Positions 17,572 to 27,750 of a stretch of 64,000 bases of DNA are shown in pieces; the stretch's first letter is position 1, and every line of letters starts with the position of its first letter. Below the pieces are notes generated by a model, which saw only the letters and a list, made by a program, of their open reading frames with translations, was not told where the DNA came from and searched no databases. Source of the DNA: Rubrivivax sp. Lineage in GTDB: Bacteria > Pseudomonadota > Gammaproteobacteria > Burkholderiales > Burkholderiaceae_C. The position numbers and the translations under genes are program-made. The DNA is taken from positions 1-64,000 of the forward strand of contig JAHECD010000012.1 in assembly GCA_024641945.1 (NCBI GenBank). Direction: 5' to 3'.

Positions 17572-18438
17572 ATGCTGTACCCCGAACTCTTCAAGCAACT
17601 CGAATCCGTGCGCTGGAACATGGACACCGATATTCCGTGGGGCCAGTTCGACGCTTCGCGCCTGAGCGACGAGCAGGCCCAGACGGTCAAGATGAACGCC
17701 ATCACAGAATGGGCCGCGTTGCCTGCGACCGAGATGTTCCTCCGCGACAACCGCGACGACAGCGATTTCTCGGCTTTCATGAGCGTGTGGTTCTTCGAGG
17801 AACAGAAGCACTCGCTGGTGCTGATGGAATATCTGCGCCGCTTCCGGCCCGACCTCGTGCCCACCGAAGCCGAACTGCACGAGGTGCGATTCGAATTCGA
17901 CCCGGCGCCGGCGCTGGAGACGCTGATGCTGCATTTCTGCGGCGAGATCCGGCTCAACCATTGGTACCGGCGCGCAGCCGAATGGCATACCGAACCGGTG
18001 ATCAAGGCCATCTACGAGACGCTTGCGCGTGACGAGGCGCGCCACGGTGGCGCCTACCTGCGCTACATGAAGCGCGCGATGACCAAGTTCGGTGACGAGG
18101 CCCGTGTGGCCTTTGCGAAGGTGGGCGTGCTGATGGCCAGTGCACGCCGCACCGCGCAGGCGCTGCACCCGACCAACCTCCACGTGAACGAAAGCCTGTT
18201 CCCGCGCGACACCGTCCAGAGCCGCCTGCCCGACCCGGCCTGGCTCGAGGCGTGGCTCGACAAGCAGATCCAGTTCGACAGCGTATGGGAGAACAAGGTC
18301 GTCGAGCGCATCCTGCACAACATGAGTCTGCTGATGGAGCGCACGTTCACGAGCGTTCAGGAGTTGAACCGCTTTCGCAAGGAGATGGCGTCGGCGGTGG
18401 CCAGCCAGACGGCGCTGCGGCCCGCCGCCGGTGGCTGA
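17572..18438 (+). CDS. Ferritin-like di-iron protein (acyl-ACP-desaturase-like)
   Basis: Protein of 288 aa, predicted alpha-helical. Di-iron ligand motifs are visible: EWAALPATEMFL, FFEEQKHS (E-x-x-H), an acidic residue in CGEIRLNHWYRR and DEARHGGAYLRYM (second E-x-x-H). The pattern and length resemble type 2 fatty-acid desaturase/ferritin-like oxidases rather than iron-storage ferritin. The ribosome-binding site AGGAACG precedes the ATG. It is divergent from the Cfa/flavoprotein operon, so a role in oxidising membrane acyl chains in the same pathway is plausible but inferred. Confidence 0.75.
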   Translation: MLYPELFKQLESVRWNMDTDIPWGQFDASRLSDEQAQTVKMNAITEWAALPATEMFLRDNRDDSDFSAFMSVWFFEEQKHSLVLMEYLRRFRPDLVPTEAELHEVRFEFDPAPALETLMLHFCGEIRLNHWYRRAAEWHTEPVIKAIYETLARDEARHGGAYLRYMKRAMTKFGDEARVAFAKVGVLMASARRTAQALHPTNLHVNESLFPRDTVQSRLPDPAWLEAWLDKQIQFDSVWENKVVERILHNMSLLMERTFTSVQELNRFRKEMASAVASQTALRPAAGG

Positions 18439-18474
18439 CCAGCCCGAGGACGGCGCGGGCAGGGCGTTCCGGCG

Positions 18475-19119
18475 TCAGGTGCGGGCCGCCGCATCGGCCT
18501 TGCGGTCGGCGGTGACCTTCTGCGCGCTCGGGCGCTCGCCAATGAGCTTGAGGTACGGCTTCCAGTCGCAGCCCAGCGCCGCGGGCAGGTCCTCGCCGTA
18601 GATGGCCTTGGTGGCCATCGATACAAGTGGCAGGCTGACCCAGGCCGAGCAGTCCGCGAGCGTGAAGGTGTCACCCGCCACGTAGGGTGAGAATTTCGCG
18701 AGGCGCATGAAGGCCGGGATGTTTTTTTCCAGTTTCTTGCGCACGCGCTCCTTGGTGCCGTCGCTCACCTTGCCGCCGAAGAACGCTTCGGCATAGAGGT
18801 CGCGCACGACCAATTCCAGGTGCAGCTCGATGAAGGTGTTGATCTCGCGCACCTTGGCGGCGGCAAACGGGTCGGCCGGCATGAGCGCGGGCTGCGGATA
18901 GGTGGCCTCCAGCCAGTCGGCGATGACCTGGCTTTCGCACAGCGTTCCCTGCGGTGTGCGGATGAACGGCACCTTGCCCAGCGGCGTGGCCGCCAGCACC
19001 GTCTCGTCCTTCGAGCCGGTGCTCACACGCTCCTCCGTGAAGGGCAGCCCTTTCTCCAGCAGCACCATCTTGACCTTGTTGTAGTAGTTGGACAGCGTGA
19101 TGCCGCACAGCGCGATCAT
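18475..19119 (-). CDS. Glutathione S-transferase family protein
   Basis: Protein of 214 aa with an N-terminal thioredoxin-like domain (ITLSNYYNKVKMVLLEKGLPF, GKVPFIRT and CESQVIADWLEATYPQP carrying the glutathione gamma-glutamyl site E-S) and a C-terminal helical domain with the DxF-type N-capping motif FTLADCSAWVSLPL. It probably conjugates or reduces xenobiotics or lipid peroxides in the cytosol. It is 30 bases upstream, in transcription order, of nothing related; the DMT transporter gene lies just before it on the same strand. Confidence 0.85.
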   Translation of the reverse strand: MIALCGITLSNYYNKVKMVLLEKGLPFTEERVSTGSKDETVLAATPLGKVPFIRTPQGTLCESQVIADWLEATYPQPALMPADPFAAAKVREINTFIELHLELVVRDLYAEAFFGGKVSDGTKERVRKKLEKNIPAFMRLAKFSPYVAGDTFTLADCSAWVSLPLVSMATKAIYGEDLPAALGCDWKPYLKLIGERPSAQKVTADRKADAAART

Positions 19120-19149
19120 GGTTCTTCTCCTTCGGTTGATGGGGTGGAT

Positions 19150-20052
19150 TCAGCGCCGGTTCACGAGCAGCAGGCCGACCGTCACGGCGGCCAGCGCGAG
19201 CGCGAGGCGGAGCGTCAGCGGTTCGGCCAACAGCAGCACGCCGAACGCCAGGCCTGCGACGGGCGTCAGCAGCGTGAACGATGCGATGCGCGTGGCGGCA
19301 TAGTGGCGCACGAGCCAGAACCACGCCAGGTAGCTCGCGAACGTGACGACGAGGGTCTGGAACACCATCGACGCCGCCGACAGCGCCGATACGTGCCGGG
19401 GCAACGCCTCGCCCGCCAACGGCGCCGCGATGCCGAGCAGCAGGCCGGTGGCGGCGAGTTGGTAGACGAGGGTCTTCTCCGGCGACGCATTCGACAGCCG
19501 CGTGGCGCGGATCGTCAGCGTCGTGGCCCCCCAAAGCAGCGCAGCGCCGATGCCCATGGCATCGCCGAGCCATTGGCGTGGCCCGGCGGCCGGTGCGCTG
19601 AAGCCCTCCGCGAAGGCGAACGCCACGCCTGCGAACGCCACCACCAGGCCGACCCACTGCCAGGGTGTCAACCGTTCACCGTGCGCGACGAACGGCATGC
19701 CGAGCGCGACGACGAAGGGAGAGAGGTAGATGAAGACCACCATGCGCGACGCGGTCGTGTACTGCAGGCCGACGAAGATGCAGGCGAACTCTGCGGCAAA
19801 CAGCGTACCGGCCACCACGCCGCTGCCGAGCGTGCCGTCCGCATTGAAGATCGGCACGCCGCGCCAGCGTGACCAGACCAGCACGAGCAACGCCGCCACG
19901 CCGGAACGCGCCGACGCCTGGACGAGTGGCGGAATGTCCACCAGTGCGACCTTGGCAGCCACCTGGTTCAGCCCCCAAAGCGTGCAGCACACCAGCAGCA
20001 CGGCCATCGCCCGGGCATCGAGCGTGGCATGGCGTTCGGCGGCGGCGGTCAT
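19150..20052 (-). CDS. DMT family (EamA) transporter
   Basis: Inner-membrane protein of 300 aa with ten predicted helices in two EamA repeats (first about 15-140, second about 160-298). Recognisable are LLVCCTLWGLNQVAAKVAL at the first helix and the second-repeat ALLWGATTLTIRAT. The ATG overlaps the rhombosortase stop by 4 bases (20049-20052). The family exports metabolites or amino acids; the substrate is not determinable. Confidence 0.85.
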   Translation of the reverse strand: MTAAAERHATLDARAMAVLLVCCTLWGLNQVAAKVALVDIPPLVQASARSGVAALLVLVWSRWRGVPIFNADGTLGSGVVAGTLFAAEFACIFVGLQYTTASRMVVFIYLSPFVVALGMPFVAHGERLTPWQWVGLVVAFAGVAFAFAEGFSAPAAGPRQWLGDAMGIGAALLWGATTLTIRATRLSNASPEKTLVYQLAATGLLLGIAAPLAGEALPRHVSALSAASMVFQTLVVTFASYLAWFWLVRHYAATRIASFTLLTPVAGLAFGVLLLAEPLTLRLALALAAVTVGLLLVNRR

Positions 20053-20690
20053 GGCGCCATTGTCTGTGACCGTGGCGAAGGCGATGTCGCCCAGGCGACC
20101 GCGGCGCAGGCCAGCCCAGCCACCACGCCGGCCAGGTGCGCGCCCGGTGCGATGGGGATGTCCCATCCGGCCCAATGTTGCAGCGGGCCGGCCCACGGTT
20201 GCTCTGCAGCAAGCTTGACGGCCAGGCCGGCAGCGACGGCGAGCCCGATCGCGCGCCGGGCGCCGCCCTGGCGTGCCACGAGGGCGAAGGTGGCAACGGC
20301 CACCCCGGCGTGCAGCACACCCGACAGCCCGCCGAAGTGCGCCAGCGCGGGTTGTGCGAGCAGCGCCAGGTGCGTGAGCGGCCAGGCCACGAGCCACGCC
20401 GCGGTGTCGCGCAGCGACACACGCGCGGCCCACCCATAAGCACCCACCACGCTGCAGCCCGCCAGATTGGCGACGAGGTGGCCCGTGCTCAGGTGAAGGA
20501 GCGCAGCGCTCCACCAGCGCCACGGTTCTTGCCACGCCAGTGCCGGCTGCCAATCGAACTGGTCTGCCGTGACGCCGGTCGCGTCAACGAACGATGGGAC
20601 CGCCAGCGCTCCCAACGCCAGCAAGGCGCTCAGCGCGACCCATGCTGTTTCGGGCCGTTTGAAGCGCTTCAGCCGAAAACCCGATGCCAC
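20049..20690 (-). CDS. rrtA: Rhombosortase (rhomboid-family GlyGly-CTERM protease)
   Basis: Intramembrane serine protease of 213 aa with about six membrane helices. The nucleophile motif is GLSGVLH (Ser123) and the partner His is in PGAHLAGVVAGL (His185); LLHLSTGHLVANLAG (66-78) is the conserved N-terminal H/N helix. Length and motifs fit the rhombosortase subfamily, which cleaves C-terminal GlyGly-CTERM tails before type II secretion. Two subtilases in this window (47-51 kb) carry such tails. The gene overlaps glnE by 22 bases. Confidence 0.78.
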   Translation of the reverse strand: MASGFRLKRFKRPETAWVALSALLALGALAVPSFVDATGVTADQFDWQPALAWQEPWRWWSAALLHLSTGHLVANLAGCSVVGAYGWAARVSLRDTAAWLVAWPLTHLALLAQPALAHFGGLSGVLHAGVAVATFALVARQGGARRAIGLAVAAGLAVKLAAEQPWAGPLQHWAGWDIPIAPGAHLAGVVAGLACAAVAWATSPSPRSQTMAP

Positions 20691-23428
20691 AACGCGAGCA
20701 CGGCGTCGCGCTCGACCGCGTGGCGCTCGGGTTCGAAGTGCGTGGGCTGCTCGTCGAGCCGCGCGCGGTGTTGTGCACGGCGCAGTTCACGGTAGGCGTC
20801 CGCAGCGGCTCGGCCCATGCCCGCGGGCAGCAGGCCCGCGGCCTCGGCGCGCTGCAGCAGCGCGATGTTGCCCGCGTTGTCAAGCATCGACGGGTGAGCG
20901 GCACCGTGTGCCAGTACGAGGTACTGCACCGCGAATTCCACATCCATCATGCCGCCCGCGCTGTGCTTCACGTCGAAGCGGCCGGAGGGCACGGTATGGG
21001 CCGAACGCACTTTCTCGCGCATCGCCCGAATCTCGTCGCGAAGGGCTTCGGCGTCGCGCGGCGCCGTGAGCACGGTGAGGCGCGCGGCATCGAAACGGGT
21101 TGCGATGGGTGGTGCACCGGCACAGAAACGGGCACGGGTGATGGCTTGATGCTCCCAGGTCCACGCCGTATTGCTGCCGCGCCCTTGCTGGTAGCGCTCG
21201 AAGGCGTCGATCGACGTGACGAGCAGGCCGGAATTGCCATTCGGGCGCAGCGCGGTGTCGATGTCGAAGAGCTCGCCCGCCGCCGTGCGCAGCGTGAGCC
21301 AGGTGATGAGCTTGCGCACGTACCCGGTATAGATCTCCTGCGCGCGGTCCTTGTCGGGCTCGTCGGCGTCGTCATAGAGGAAGACGACGTCGAGGTCGCT
21401 GCCGTACCCGAGCTCCTTGCCACCGAGCTTGCCGTACGCAATGACGGCGAGCGCCGGCTGCGGGCGGTGTCGCAGCCGGTACAGGACCCAAGCCCACTGG
21501 ATGGCGGTCTCCAGCGTGGCATCGGCCAGCGCCGACAGGTCGTCGGCCACCTGCTCGACGGTGAGGGCCTCCTCGACGTCGCGAACGAGGGTGCGGAAGA
21601 CCTCGGCGTGATGCGCGCGACGCAAGGTGTCGAGCAGGGATTCCTCGTCGGCCTGGCCCGATCGTTCCCAGGCCGCGTGCCGGTGGTCGAGGTCGCGTTC
21701 GTAGGCCGCGCGGTCGAATCGCTCGTGCAGGAGGCGGTCGTCGGCAAGCTCGTCGATGACCCCCGGATGGCGCATCAGGTACTGCATTGGCCAGCGCGCC
21801 AGCCCGAGCAGCCGCAGCAACCGCTGCTGCACTTCGGGCCGCTCGACGAGCAGTGCCAGGTAACTTTCGCGGCGCAGCAGCGGCTCGACCCAGTCGATGA
21901 AGCGCAACGCCGCGTCCTCGGTGCAATGGCCTTGTGCGATGCAGGCATTCGCACGCTGGATCAGCCGGCCGAGGCGCAGCTTGCTCTCGTCGCGCAAGGC
22001 CGCCACCCGTGGCTGCGTGCTCCAGCCGCGCACGCGATTCGCGAGCGCGGGTGAGAGCTTGTCGAGAAGCGCCTCGTTGTCGATCGCCAGCGGGCCCGTG
22101 CCGCAGGCCCGGCAGCCCTCGTTGGCACCTGGCGTCGGCGCTTGCCCATCGTGCAGCAAGGCATCGAACTCGAGTGCCACCAGTTCGCGGATCTCGCAAA
22201 GGCGGTCGAGCAGTTCGCAGGCGTCGGCTCGGCAGACCAGACCCATGCTGTGTGCGATCCAGGCCAGGTCGGCGTCGCCCGTGGGCAGCAGGTGTGTCTG
22301 CTGATCGTCCAGGTACTGGATGCGGTGCTCCACCCGGCGCAGGAAAACATAGGCATCGGCGAGCTTCTGCGCCGTGGCGGGCTTCATCAGGCCGCCGACC
22401 GTCAGGCGTTGCAGGCCGCGCAGCGTCGACCGTGTCCGGATCTCCGGAAACTGCCCGCCACGTGCCACCAGCATCAGCTGCACGATGAATTCGATTTCGC
22501 GGATGCCGCCGCGCGAGAGCTTGACGTCGTTGGCCCGCTCCGGCCGGCCGGCCGCGCGGCGTTGCGCCTCGTCGCGAATCTTTCGGTGCAGCTGCCGCAG
22601 GCCCTCGAAGACCCCGTAGTCGAGGTATTTGCGGTAGACAAAATGCGTGACCAGCGCACGCAGCGCGAGCGGCCGCCCGCTCACCACCGAGGCGCGCGGC
22701 GCAACGACGCGGCTCTTGAGCCAGGCGAACCGCTCCCACTCGCGGCCCTGGACGAGGAAGTACTCCTCCAGCATCGACAGGCTCACCACCGGCGGGCCCG
22801 AGTTGCCGTTGGGCCGCAGCGCCAGATCGACGCGGAACACAAAGCCATCGTCCGTGGTCTCGCCGATCAGCGTGTACAACTTCCTGGCGACCTGAGAAAA
22901 ATATTCGTGGGCGCTGGTCGGCTGCGGACCGCTGGTCTGGCCGTCGTCCTCATAGACGTAGATCAGGTCGATGTCGGACGAGACGTTGAGCTCGCGCGCA
23001 CCGAGCTTGCCCATGCCCACGATCCAGAAATCGATGCGCTCGCCCTTTTCGTTCAGCGGCGGCCCGAAACGTGTGTCGGCTTCGGTGCAGGCCTGGTCGA
23101 GCGCCGCTTCGAGTGTCACTTCGGCCAGCGTGGTCATCGCCGCGGTGATGTCGTCGAGCGACGCACCGGCTTCGATGTCGAGCACGGCCAGGCGCTCCAG
23201 CACCAGCTGGCGCGTCACGCGCAGCGAGGCGCCGAGATCGTGCCCGCGCTCCCGCAGCGCGGCCATTGCCGCCTGAATCGTCTCGGCACCGGGCAGGCCG
23301 GGCGCCAGCAGGTCGAGCTCGCCTTCATAACGACGCCGAATGCGCTGCACAAAGCGGCTGTGTGTCGCGCTGGCAATGTGTCCGGCGGGTAAAGACGCCG
23401 ACAGTTCGCGGCCGATCTCGGAACCCAT
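20669..23428 (-). CDS. glnE: Bifunctional glutamine synthetase adenylyltransferase/deadenylase
   Basis: Cytosolic enzyme of 919 aa that adds or removes AMP on glutamine synthetase under PII control. It has two nucleotidyltransferase domains: the first near residues 100-330 with GMGKLGARELNVSSDIDL, the second near 640-760 with AYGKLGGKELGYGSDLDVVF (cited in part). The helical linkers and the C-terminal REKVRSAHTVPSGRFDVKH region are present. The size is that of full-length GlnE. It is divergently placed from yhdP, with 68 bases between starts. Confidence 0.95.
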   Translation of the reverse strand: MGSEIGRELSASLPAGHIASATHSRFVQRIRRRYEGELDLLAPGLPGAETIQAAMAALRERGHDLGASLRVTRQLVLERLAVLDIEAGASLDDITAAMTTLAEVTLEAALDQACTEADTRFGPPLNEKGERIDFWIVGMGKLGARELNVSSDIDLIYVYEDDGQTSGPQPTSAHEYFSQVARKLYTLIGETTDDGFVFRVDLALRPNGNSGPPVVSLSMLEEYFLVQGREWERFAWLKSRVVAPRASVVSGRPLALRALVTHFVYRKYLDYGVFEGLRQLHRKIRDEAQRRAAGRPERANDVKLSRGGIREIEFIVQLMLVARGGQFPEIRTRSTLRGLQRLTVGGLMKPATAQKLADAYVFLRRVEHRIQYLDDQQTHLLPTGDADLAWIAHSMGLVCRADACELLDRLCEIRELVALEFDALLHDGQAPTPGANEGCRACGTGPLAIDNEALLDKLSPALANRVRGWSTQPRVAALRDESKLRLGRLIQRANACIAQGHCTEDAALRFIDWVEPLLRRESYLALLVERPEVQQRLLRLLGLARWPMQYLMRHPGVIDELADDRLLHERFDRAAYERDLDHRHAAWERSGQADEESLLDTLRRAHHAEVFRTLVRDVEEALTVEQVADDLSALADATLETAIQWAWVLYRLRHRPQPALAVIAYGKLGGKELGYGSDLDVVFLYDDADEPDKDRAQEIYTGYVRKLITWLTLRTAAGELFDIDTALRPNGNSGLLVTSIDAFERYQQGRGSNTAWTWEHQAITRARFCAGAPPIATRFDAARLTVLTAPRDAEALRDEIRAMREKVRSAHTVPSGRFDVKHSAGGMMDVEFAVQYLVLAHGAAHPSMLDNAGNIALLQRAEAAGLLPAGMGRAAADAYRELRRAQHRARLDEQPTHFEPERHAVERDAVLALWHRVFG

Positions 23429-23496
23429 GGGCTAGGCCAGGCTCTGTGCTAGATTGATCGGCGCCGAGGGTTTGTGCCCCGCAACGTCAGGCGCCG

Positions 23497-26400
23497 ATGG
23501 ACGGCCCGCAGAAGCGATGCCCGGTGGCGCGGCCTGGTACTCGCATGCTTTCACCCTCGACCCCCGATCCTTCGGTACCTACCGCCCTGCGCAAGCCTTT
23601 GTGGCGCCGCGTCACACGGGCCGCCGTGGCACTCGTCTTGTTGGTGTTCAGCGTAGCCGTATTGGCTTGGTTGACGCTGCATTGGGGGATTCTGCCCCGC
23701 ATCGAGCAATGGCGCCCGCAGATCGAGGAACGTGCAGGTGCGGCGGTCGGGCAACCGGTGCGCATCGGCTCCATCGCCGTCAGCAGCAGCGGTTGGGTGC
23801 CGGCCTTCGACTTGCGCAACGTGCAGTTGCTCGATCGGCAGGGCCGGCCGGCCTTGACCCTGGCGCAGGTGCGCGTGGCACTGGCGCCGCAGTCGTTGCT
23901 GGCATTCGAATTGCGCCTGGCGCAGCTCCACGTGGATGGGGTCGAGCTCGACGTGCGGCGTGACTCGCGTGGTCACATCAGTGTGGCCGGTCTCGACATG
24001 CAGGCAGGAACCGCGAGACACGCGGACGACGGCGCCGCCGCCGACTGGCTGCTTGCGCAGCAGGAGATCGTGGTGCGGCGCGGCACCGTGCGCTGGACCG
24101 ACGAACTGCGTGGCGCACCGCCGTTGGAACTGCGCGACGTGCAATTCGTCCTGCGCAACGGCCTGCGCCGCCACGACCTGCGCATCGACGCCACCCCGCC
24201 CGAAGGCTGGGGCGAGCGCTTCTCGGTGCGTGGGCGGTTCACGCAGTGGCTGCTCGCGCGGCGCGGCGACTGGCAACACTGGAGTGGCACGCTCTACGCC
24301 GACCTGCCCAGCGCCGACGTGCATGAGTTGCGTCGGCACGTCGGGCTGCCGTTCGACCTGGACGAGGGCCGGGGCGCCCTGCGTGTCTGGCTCGAGCTCG
24401 AACGTGGACAGTGGCGCGACCTCACGGCCGATGTGGCATTGGCCGATGTGTCGCTGCGGCTGTCCAGCGCGCTGAAACCGCTCACGGTGTCGCAACTGCA
24501 GACACGCCTGCGGGCGCGTCGCGACGCCGGCGCCGTGGCGCTGGCGGCCGACCGGCTGGGCTTCACCACCGGCGATGGCGTCGTCTGGCCGGCGGGCAAC
24601 CTCGCGCTCGAGTGGCAGCAGAAGCAGTCCCTGACGAGTGACGCCGGTGCGGCGTCCGCGCCGGCAGCGCCGGTCACCGGCGGGCGCCTGCGCGCCGACC
24701 GGCTCGATCTGGCCTTGATGGCATCGATCGCCTCGCGCCTGCCCGTGGGCGCGGCGACCGAGCGCCTGTTGGCCGAACTGGCGCCGGCCGGCATGGCATC
24801 GGGCCTGGACGTGCGCTGGCAGGGACCGTTCGACGCGCCACGAAGCTACCGCGCGCAAGGACGTGTCGCCGGACTGACCCTCGCGCCGCAGGCCGCGTCG
24901 CCACCGGCGCCCGCTGCAGGGAACATCGCTGCGTCCAAGTCAGCGGACGCCGCGTCGGCGCCGCAGGCGCGGCCGCCGATCGGTCGGCCCGGACTCGCCG
25001 GTGCCGATATCGAATTCGAGGCCACCGACACCGGCGGCAAGGCGCGCCTGGCCATGAAGGGCGGCACGCTGGTCTTCCCGGGTGTCTTCGAGCAACCCGC
25101 CGTGCCGATGGACATGCTGACGGCCCAGGTGGACTGGCGCATCCTGCAAAAGGCCAATGCGCCTCCGGCCATCGAAGTCAAGGTCAGCGAGGCCCGGTTC
25201 GCCAACGCGGACGCCCAGGGTGACCTCCGTGCCACCTGGCGAACCGGCAAGGCCGACGGCTTTGGCGTCGGCCGCCGCCTGCCCGGCGAGATCGACATCG
25301 CCGGGCACATCGTGCGCGCCCGTGCCGAGCGTGTGGCCGCCTACCTGCCACTCGGCATCCCGTTATCGGCCCGCCGATACGTCTCGCGCGCGGTGCGTGC
25401 AGGCGTGGTGGACAGCGGCACGTTCGCGGCGAAGGGCGATATCTGGCAGTTCCCGTTCCACGGCGTGCGCGACGGCGTGTTCCGTGTCAGCGCCAAGGTG
25501 CGCGACGCACAGGTCGACTACCTGCCCAGCGTTCCGTCGGGAAGCGACGAGGCCGCCTGGGTGTCGCCCTGGCCTGCGTTCGGCGCCGTGCAGGGTGAGA
25601 TGGTCTTCGATCGCAGTTCCATGCAGTTGAACGGCCTGCAGGGGCGGCTCTGGGGCGTCCAGCTGCGCAATGTCCGGGCCCGCATCGACGACTTCGCGCA
25701 GCTGCCGACACTGCACATCGACGCCGAGGCGCGTGGCCCGCTGAGTGACCTGCTGCGCTATGTGGACACCACACCGTTGGGACAGTGGATCGGCGGCGGT
25801 CTCAAGCCGCTGACCGCCACCGGGGTGGGCGATCTGGGCCTGGCCCTTTCGATACCGCTGCACGAGGGTGGGCAGACCAGCGTGCGGGGCAGTGTGGCGC
25901 TGTCGGGCAACGACGTTCGGGTGCGCCCGGGCACGCCCCTGCTGGCGGGTGCGCGGGGGCGCGTCGATTTCACCCAGCGGGGTTTCACTGTCGTGGGGGC
26001 CAGCGCGCGTGTACTGGGAGGCGACGCCACGTTCGAAGGCGGCGTGCAACCCGACGGCACGATGCGATTTACCGCGCAAGGCACTGCCAGCGCCGACGGA
26101 ATGCGCCGCGCCACCGAGCTGGGCATCCTGCCGACGGTGGCGTCGAAGGTGCGCGGCCAGGCCAGCTATCGCCTGGCGCTCGGCCTCGCGCAGGGTTGGC
26201 CCGAGATCACGGTGACGAGCGATCTCGTGGGCGTCGAGTCCGACTGGCCTGCGCCGCTGAACAAGGCCGCTGCCACCCCCTGGCCGCTGCGCTGGCAGTC
26301 GACGATGGTGCCGTCAAGCCTGAAACCGGGCGACAAGCCACGCGACGTGTTGCGCCTGGACGTGGGATCGGTGCTGCAACTGCGGCTGAATCGCGACGTG

Positions 26401-27750
26401 GCGGGCGAGACCACCCGCATCCTGGGCGGTGCCGTGGGCGTGCTCGACGCAGCGCCGGTCGTGCCCACCGGGTCGGCCATGCTCCAGGCAAGGCTCAACC
26501 TGCCCGTGCTCGACCTCGACGCCTGGAGGAAGGCCTGGGACGGCCTGCCCGACGGCCCGAACCTGGCCGCCGTGCCGTTGCCGGCGACGGTGGGCGTGCG
26601 GGCGCAGCAGGTCGTCATGGGGGCGCGCCGCTTCACCGACGCGGCCGTCGAGCTTCACTTCGACCCGACGGCGCCCGATGCACCGTGGCGTGCCGAAGTG
26701 CGGTCGGCACAGGCCACGGGCCGGGTGACCTGGCGCGCACCGCGCGACGATGGCGACGCGGGCCGCCTGACCGCGCGCCTGGCGCGGCTGGACCTGCCGG
26801 CGGTCGAAGGCGTCGACGTGGAACCGCCTGAAAACACAGAGCCGATGAACATGCCCGCGCTCGACGTCGTCGTGGACGACTTCGAGATGCGTGGGCGCAG
26901 GCTGGGCCGGCTCGAGTTGCAGGCGGTGACCCTGTCCGACCCGGGGCGCACCGCTGCGCGCCTGTGGCGCCTCGACAAGCTCGACGTGGCCGTGCCCGAG
27001 GCGCACCTCGTGGCCAGCGGTACCTGGAGCCCGGTGGCCGAGGCCGGCGGCCGGCGGCGCATGTCGCTCGATTTCGGCATCGACCTGGTCGACAGCGGCA
27101 AGCTCGCGAGCCGCTTCGGCTGGGCCGATGCCGTGCGCGGCGGCAAGGGCCGGGTGCAGGGCCGGCTCGCCTGGGATGGCTCGCCTGCCAGCCCGAGCAT
27201 GGCCAGTGTCGAGGGTCAGGTGAACGTGGCGCTCGAGTCCGGCCAGTTCCTGCGTGCCGAGCCCGGCGGCGTGGGCCGGCTGCTTGGCATCCTGAGTCTG
27301 CAGTCGCTGCCGCGGCGGCTGCTGCTGGATTTTCGCGATGTCTTCCAGGAAGGTTTTTCCTTCGACAGCGTGCAGGGCGACGTGGCGCTGAAGGGCGGCC
27401 AGGCGCGGACCGACAATCTGCGCATGCGCGGGATTCAGGCGTCGGTGCTGATGGAAGGCTCGGCCGATCTCGTGCGCGAATCGCAGGACCTGCACGTGGT
27501 GATCGTGCCGGAGTTCAACGCGGGCGCCGCGTCTCTGGCCTATGCTGCGATCAACCCGGCCGTGGCACTGGGCACCTTCGTCGCGCAGCTTGTCTTGCGC
27601 GATCCGTTGCGCGCCGCCGGCACACGTGAATTCCGCGTCACCGGGCCGCTTGGCGACCCCAAGGTCGAGCGCATCGACCGCGCCGCCAGTGCACCGCTGC
27701 CGGCCGCGGATTCCTCGCCGGACACTCGCAGAAAGGACCCGCCCGGATGA
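23497..27750 (+). CDS. yhdP: YhdP family AsmA-like envelope protein
   Basis: Very large protein of 1417 aa. A single N-terminal membrane anchor (AAVALVLLVFSVAVLAWLTL, about residues 43-62) precedes a periplasmic AsmA/DUF3971 region and a C-terminal AsmA-like domain (LSLQSLPRRLLLDFRDVFQEGF, EGSADLVRESQDL). YhdP-type proteins form long beta-groove bridges that carry phospholipids to the outer membrane. The ATG at 23545 (MLSPSTPD) is an equally plausible start. It overlaps the nitrilase gene by 4 bases. Confidence 0.88.
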   Translation: MDGPQKRCPVARPGTRMLSPSTPDPSVPTALRKPLWRRVTRAAVALVLLVFSVAVLAWLTLHWGILPRIEQWRPQIEERAGAAVGQPVRIGSIAVSSSGWVPAFDLRNVQLLDRQGRPALTLAQVRVALAPQSLLAFELRLAQLHVDGVELDVRRDSRGHISVAGLDMQAGTARHADDGAAADWLLAQQEIVVRRGTVRWTDELRGAPPLELRDVQFVLRNGLRRHDLRIDATPPEGWGERFSVRGRFTQWLLARRGDWQHWSGTLYADLPSADVHELRRHVGLPFDLDEGRGALRVWLELERGQWRDLTADVALADVSLRLSSALKPLTVSQLQTRLRARRDAGAVALAADRLGFTTGDGVVWPAGNLALEWQQKQSLTSDAGAASAPAAPVTGGRLRADRLDLALMASIASRLPVGAATERLLAELAPAGMASGLDVRWQGPFDAPRSYRAQGRVAGLTLAPQAASPPAPAAGNIAASKSADAASAPQARPPIGRPGLAGADIEFEATDTGGKARLAMKGGTLVFPGVFEQPAVPMDMLTAQVDWRILQKANAPPAIEVKVSEARFANADAQGDLRATWRTGKADGFGVGRRLPGEIDIAGHIVRARAERVAAYLPLGIPLSARRYVSRAVRAGVVDSGTFAAKGDIWQFPFHGVRDGVFRVSAKVRDAQVDYLPSVPSGSDEAAWVSPWPAFGAVQGEMVFDRSSMQLNGLQGRLWGVQLRNVRARIDDFAQLPTLHIDAEARGPLSDLLRYVDTTPLGQWIGGGLKPLTATGVGDLGLALSIPLHEGGQTSVRGSVALSGNDVRVRPGTPLLAGARGRVDFTQRGFTVVGASARVLGGDATFEGGVQPDGTMRFTAQGTASADGMRRATELGILPTVASKVRGQASYRLALGLAQGWPEITVTSDLVGVESDWPAPLNKAAATPWPLRWQSTMVPSSLKPGDKPRDVLRLDVGSVLQLRLNRDVAGETTRILGGAVGVLDAAPVVPTGSAMLQARLNLPVLDLDAWRKAWDGLPDGPNLAAVPLPATVGVRAQQVVMGARRFTDAAVELHFDPTAPDAPWRAEVRSAQATGRVTWRAPRDDGDAGRLTARLARLDLPAVEGVDVEPPENTEPMNMPALDVVVDDFEMRGRRLGRLELQAVTLSDPGRTAARLWRLDKLDVAVPEAHLVASGTWSPVAEAGGRRRMSLDFGIDLVDSGKLASRFGWADAVRGGKGRVQGRLAWDGSPASPSMASVEGQVNVALESGQFLRAEPGGVGRLLGILSLQSLPRRLLLDFRDVFQEGFSFDSVQGDVALKGGQARTDNLRMRGIQASVLMEGSADLVRESQDLHVVIVPEFNAGAASLAYAAINPAVALGTFVAQLVLRDPLRAAGTREFRVTGPLGDPKVERIDRAASAPLPAADSSPDTRRKDPPG

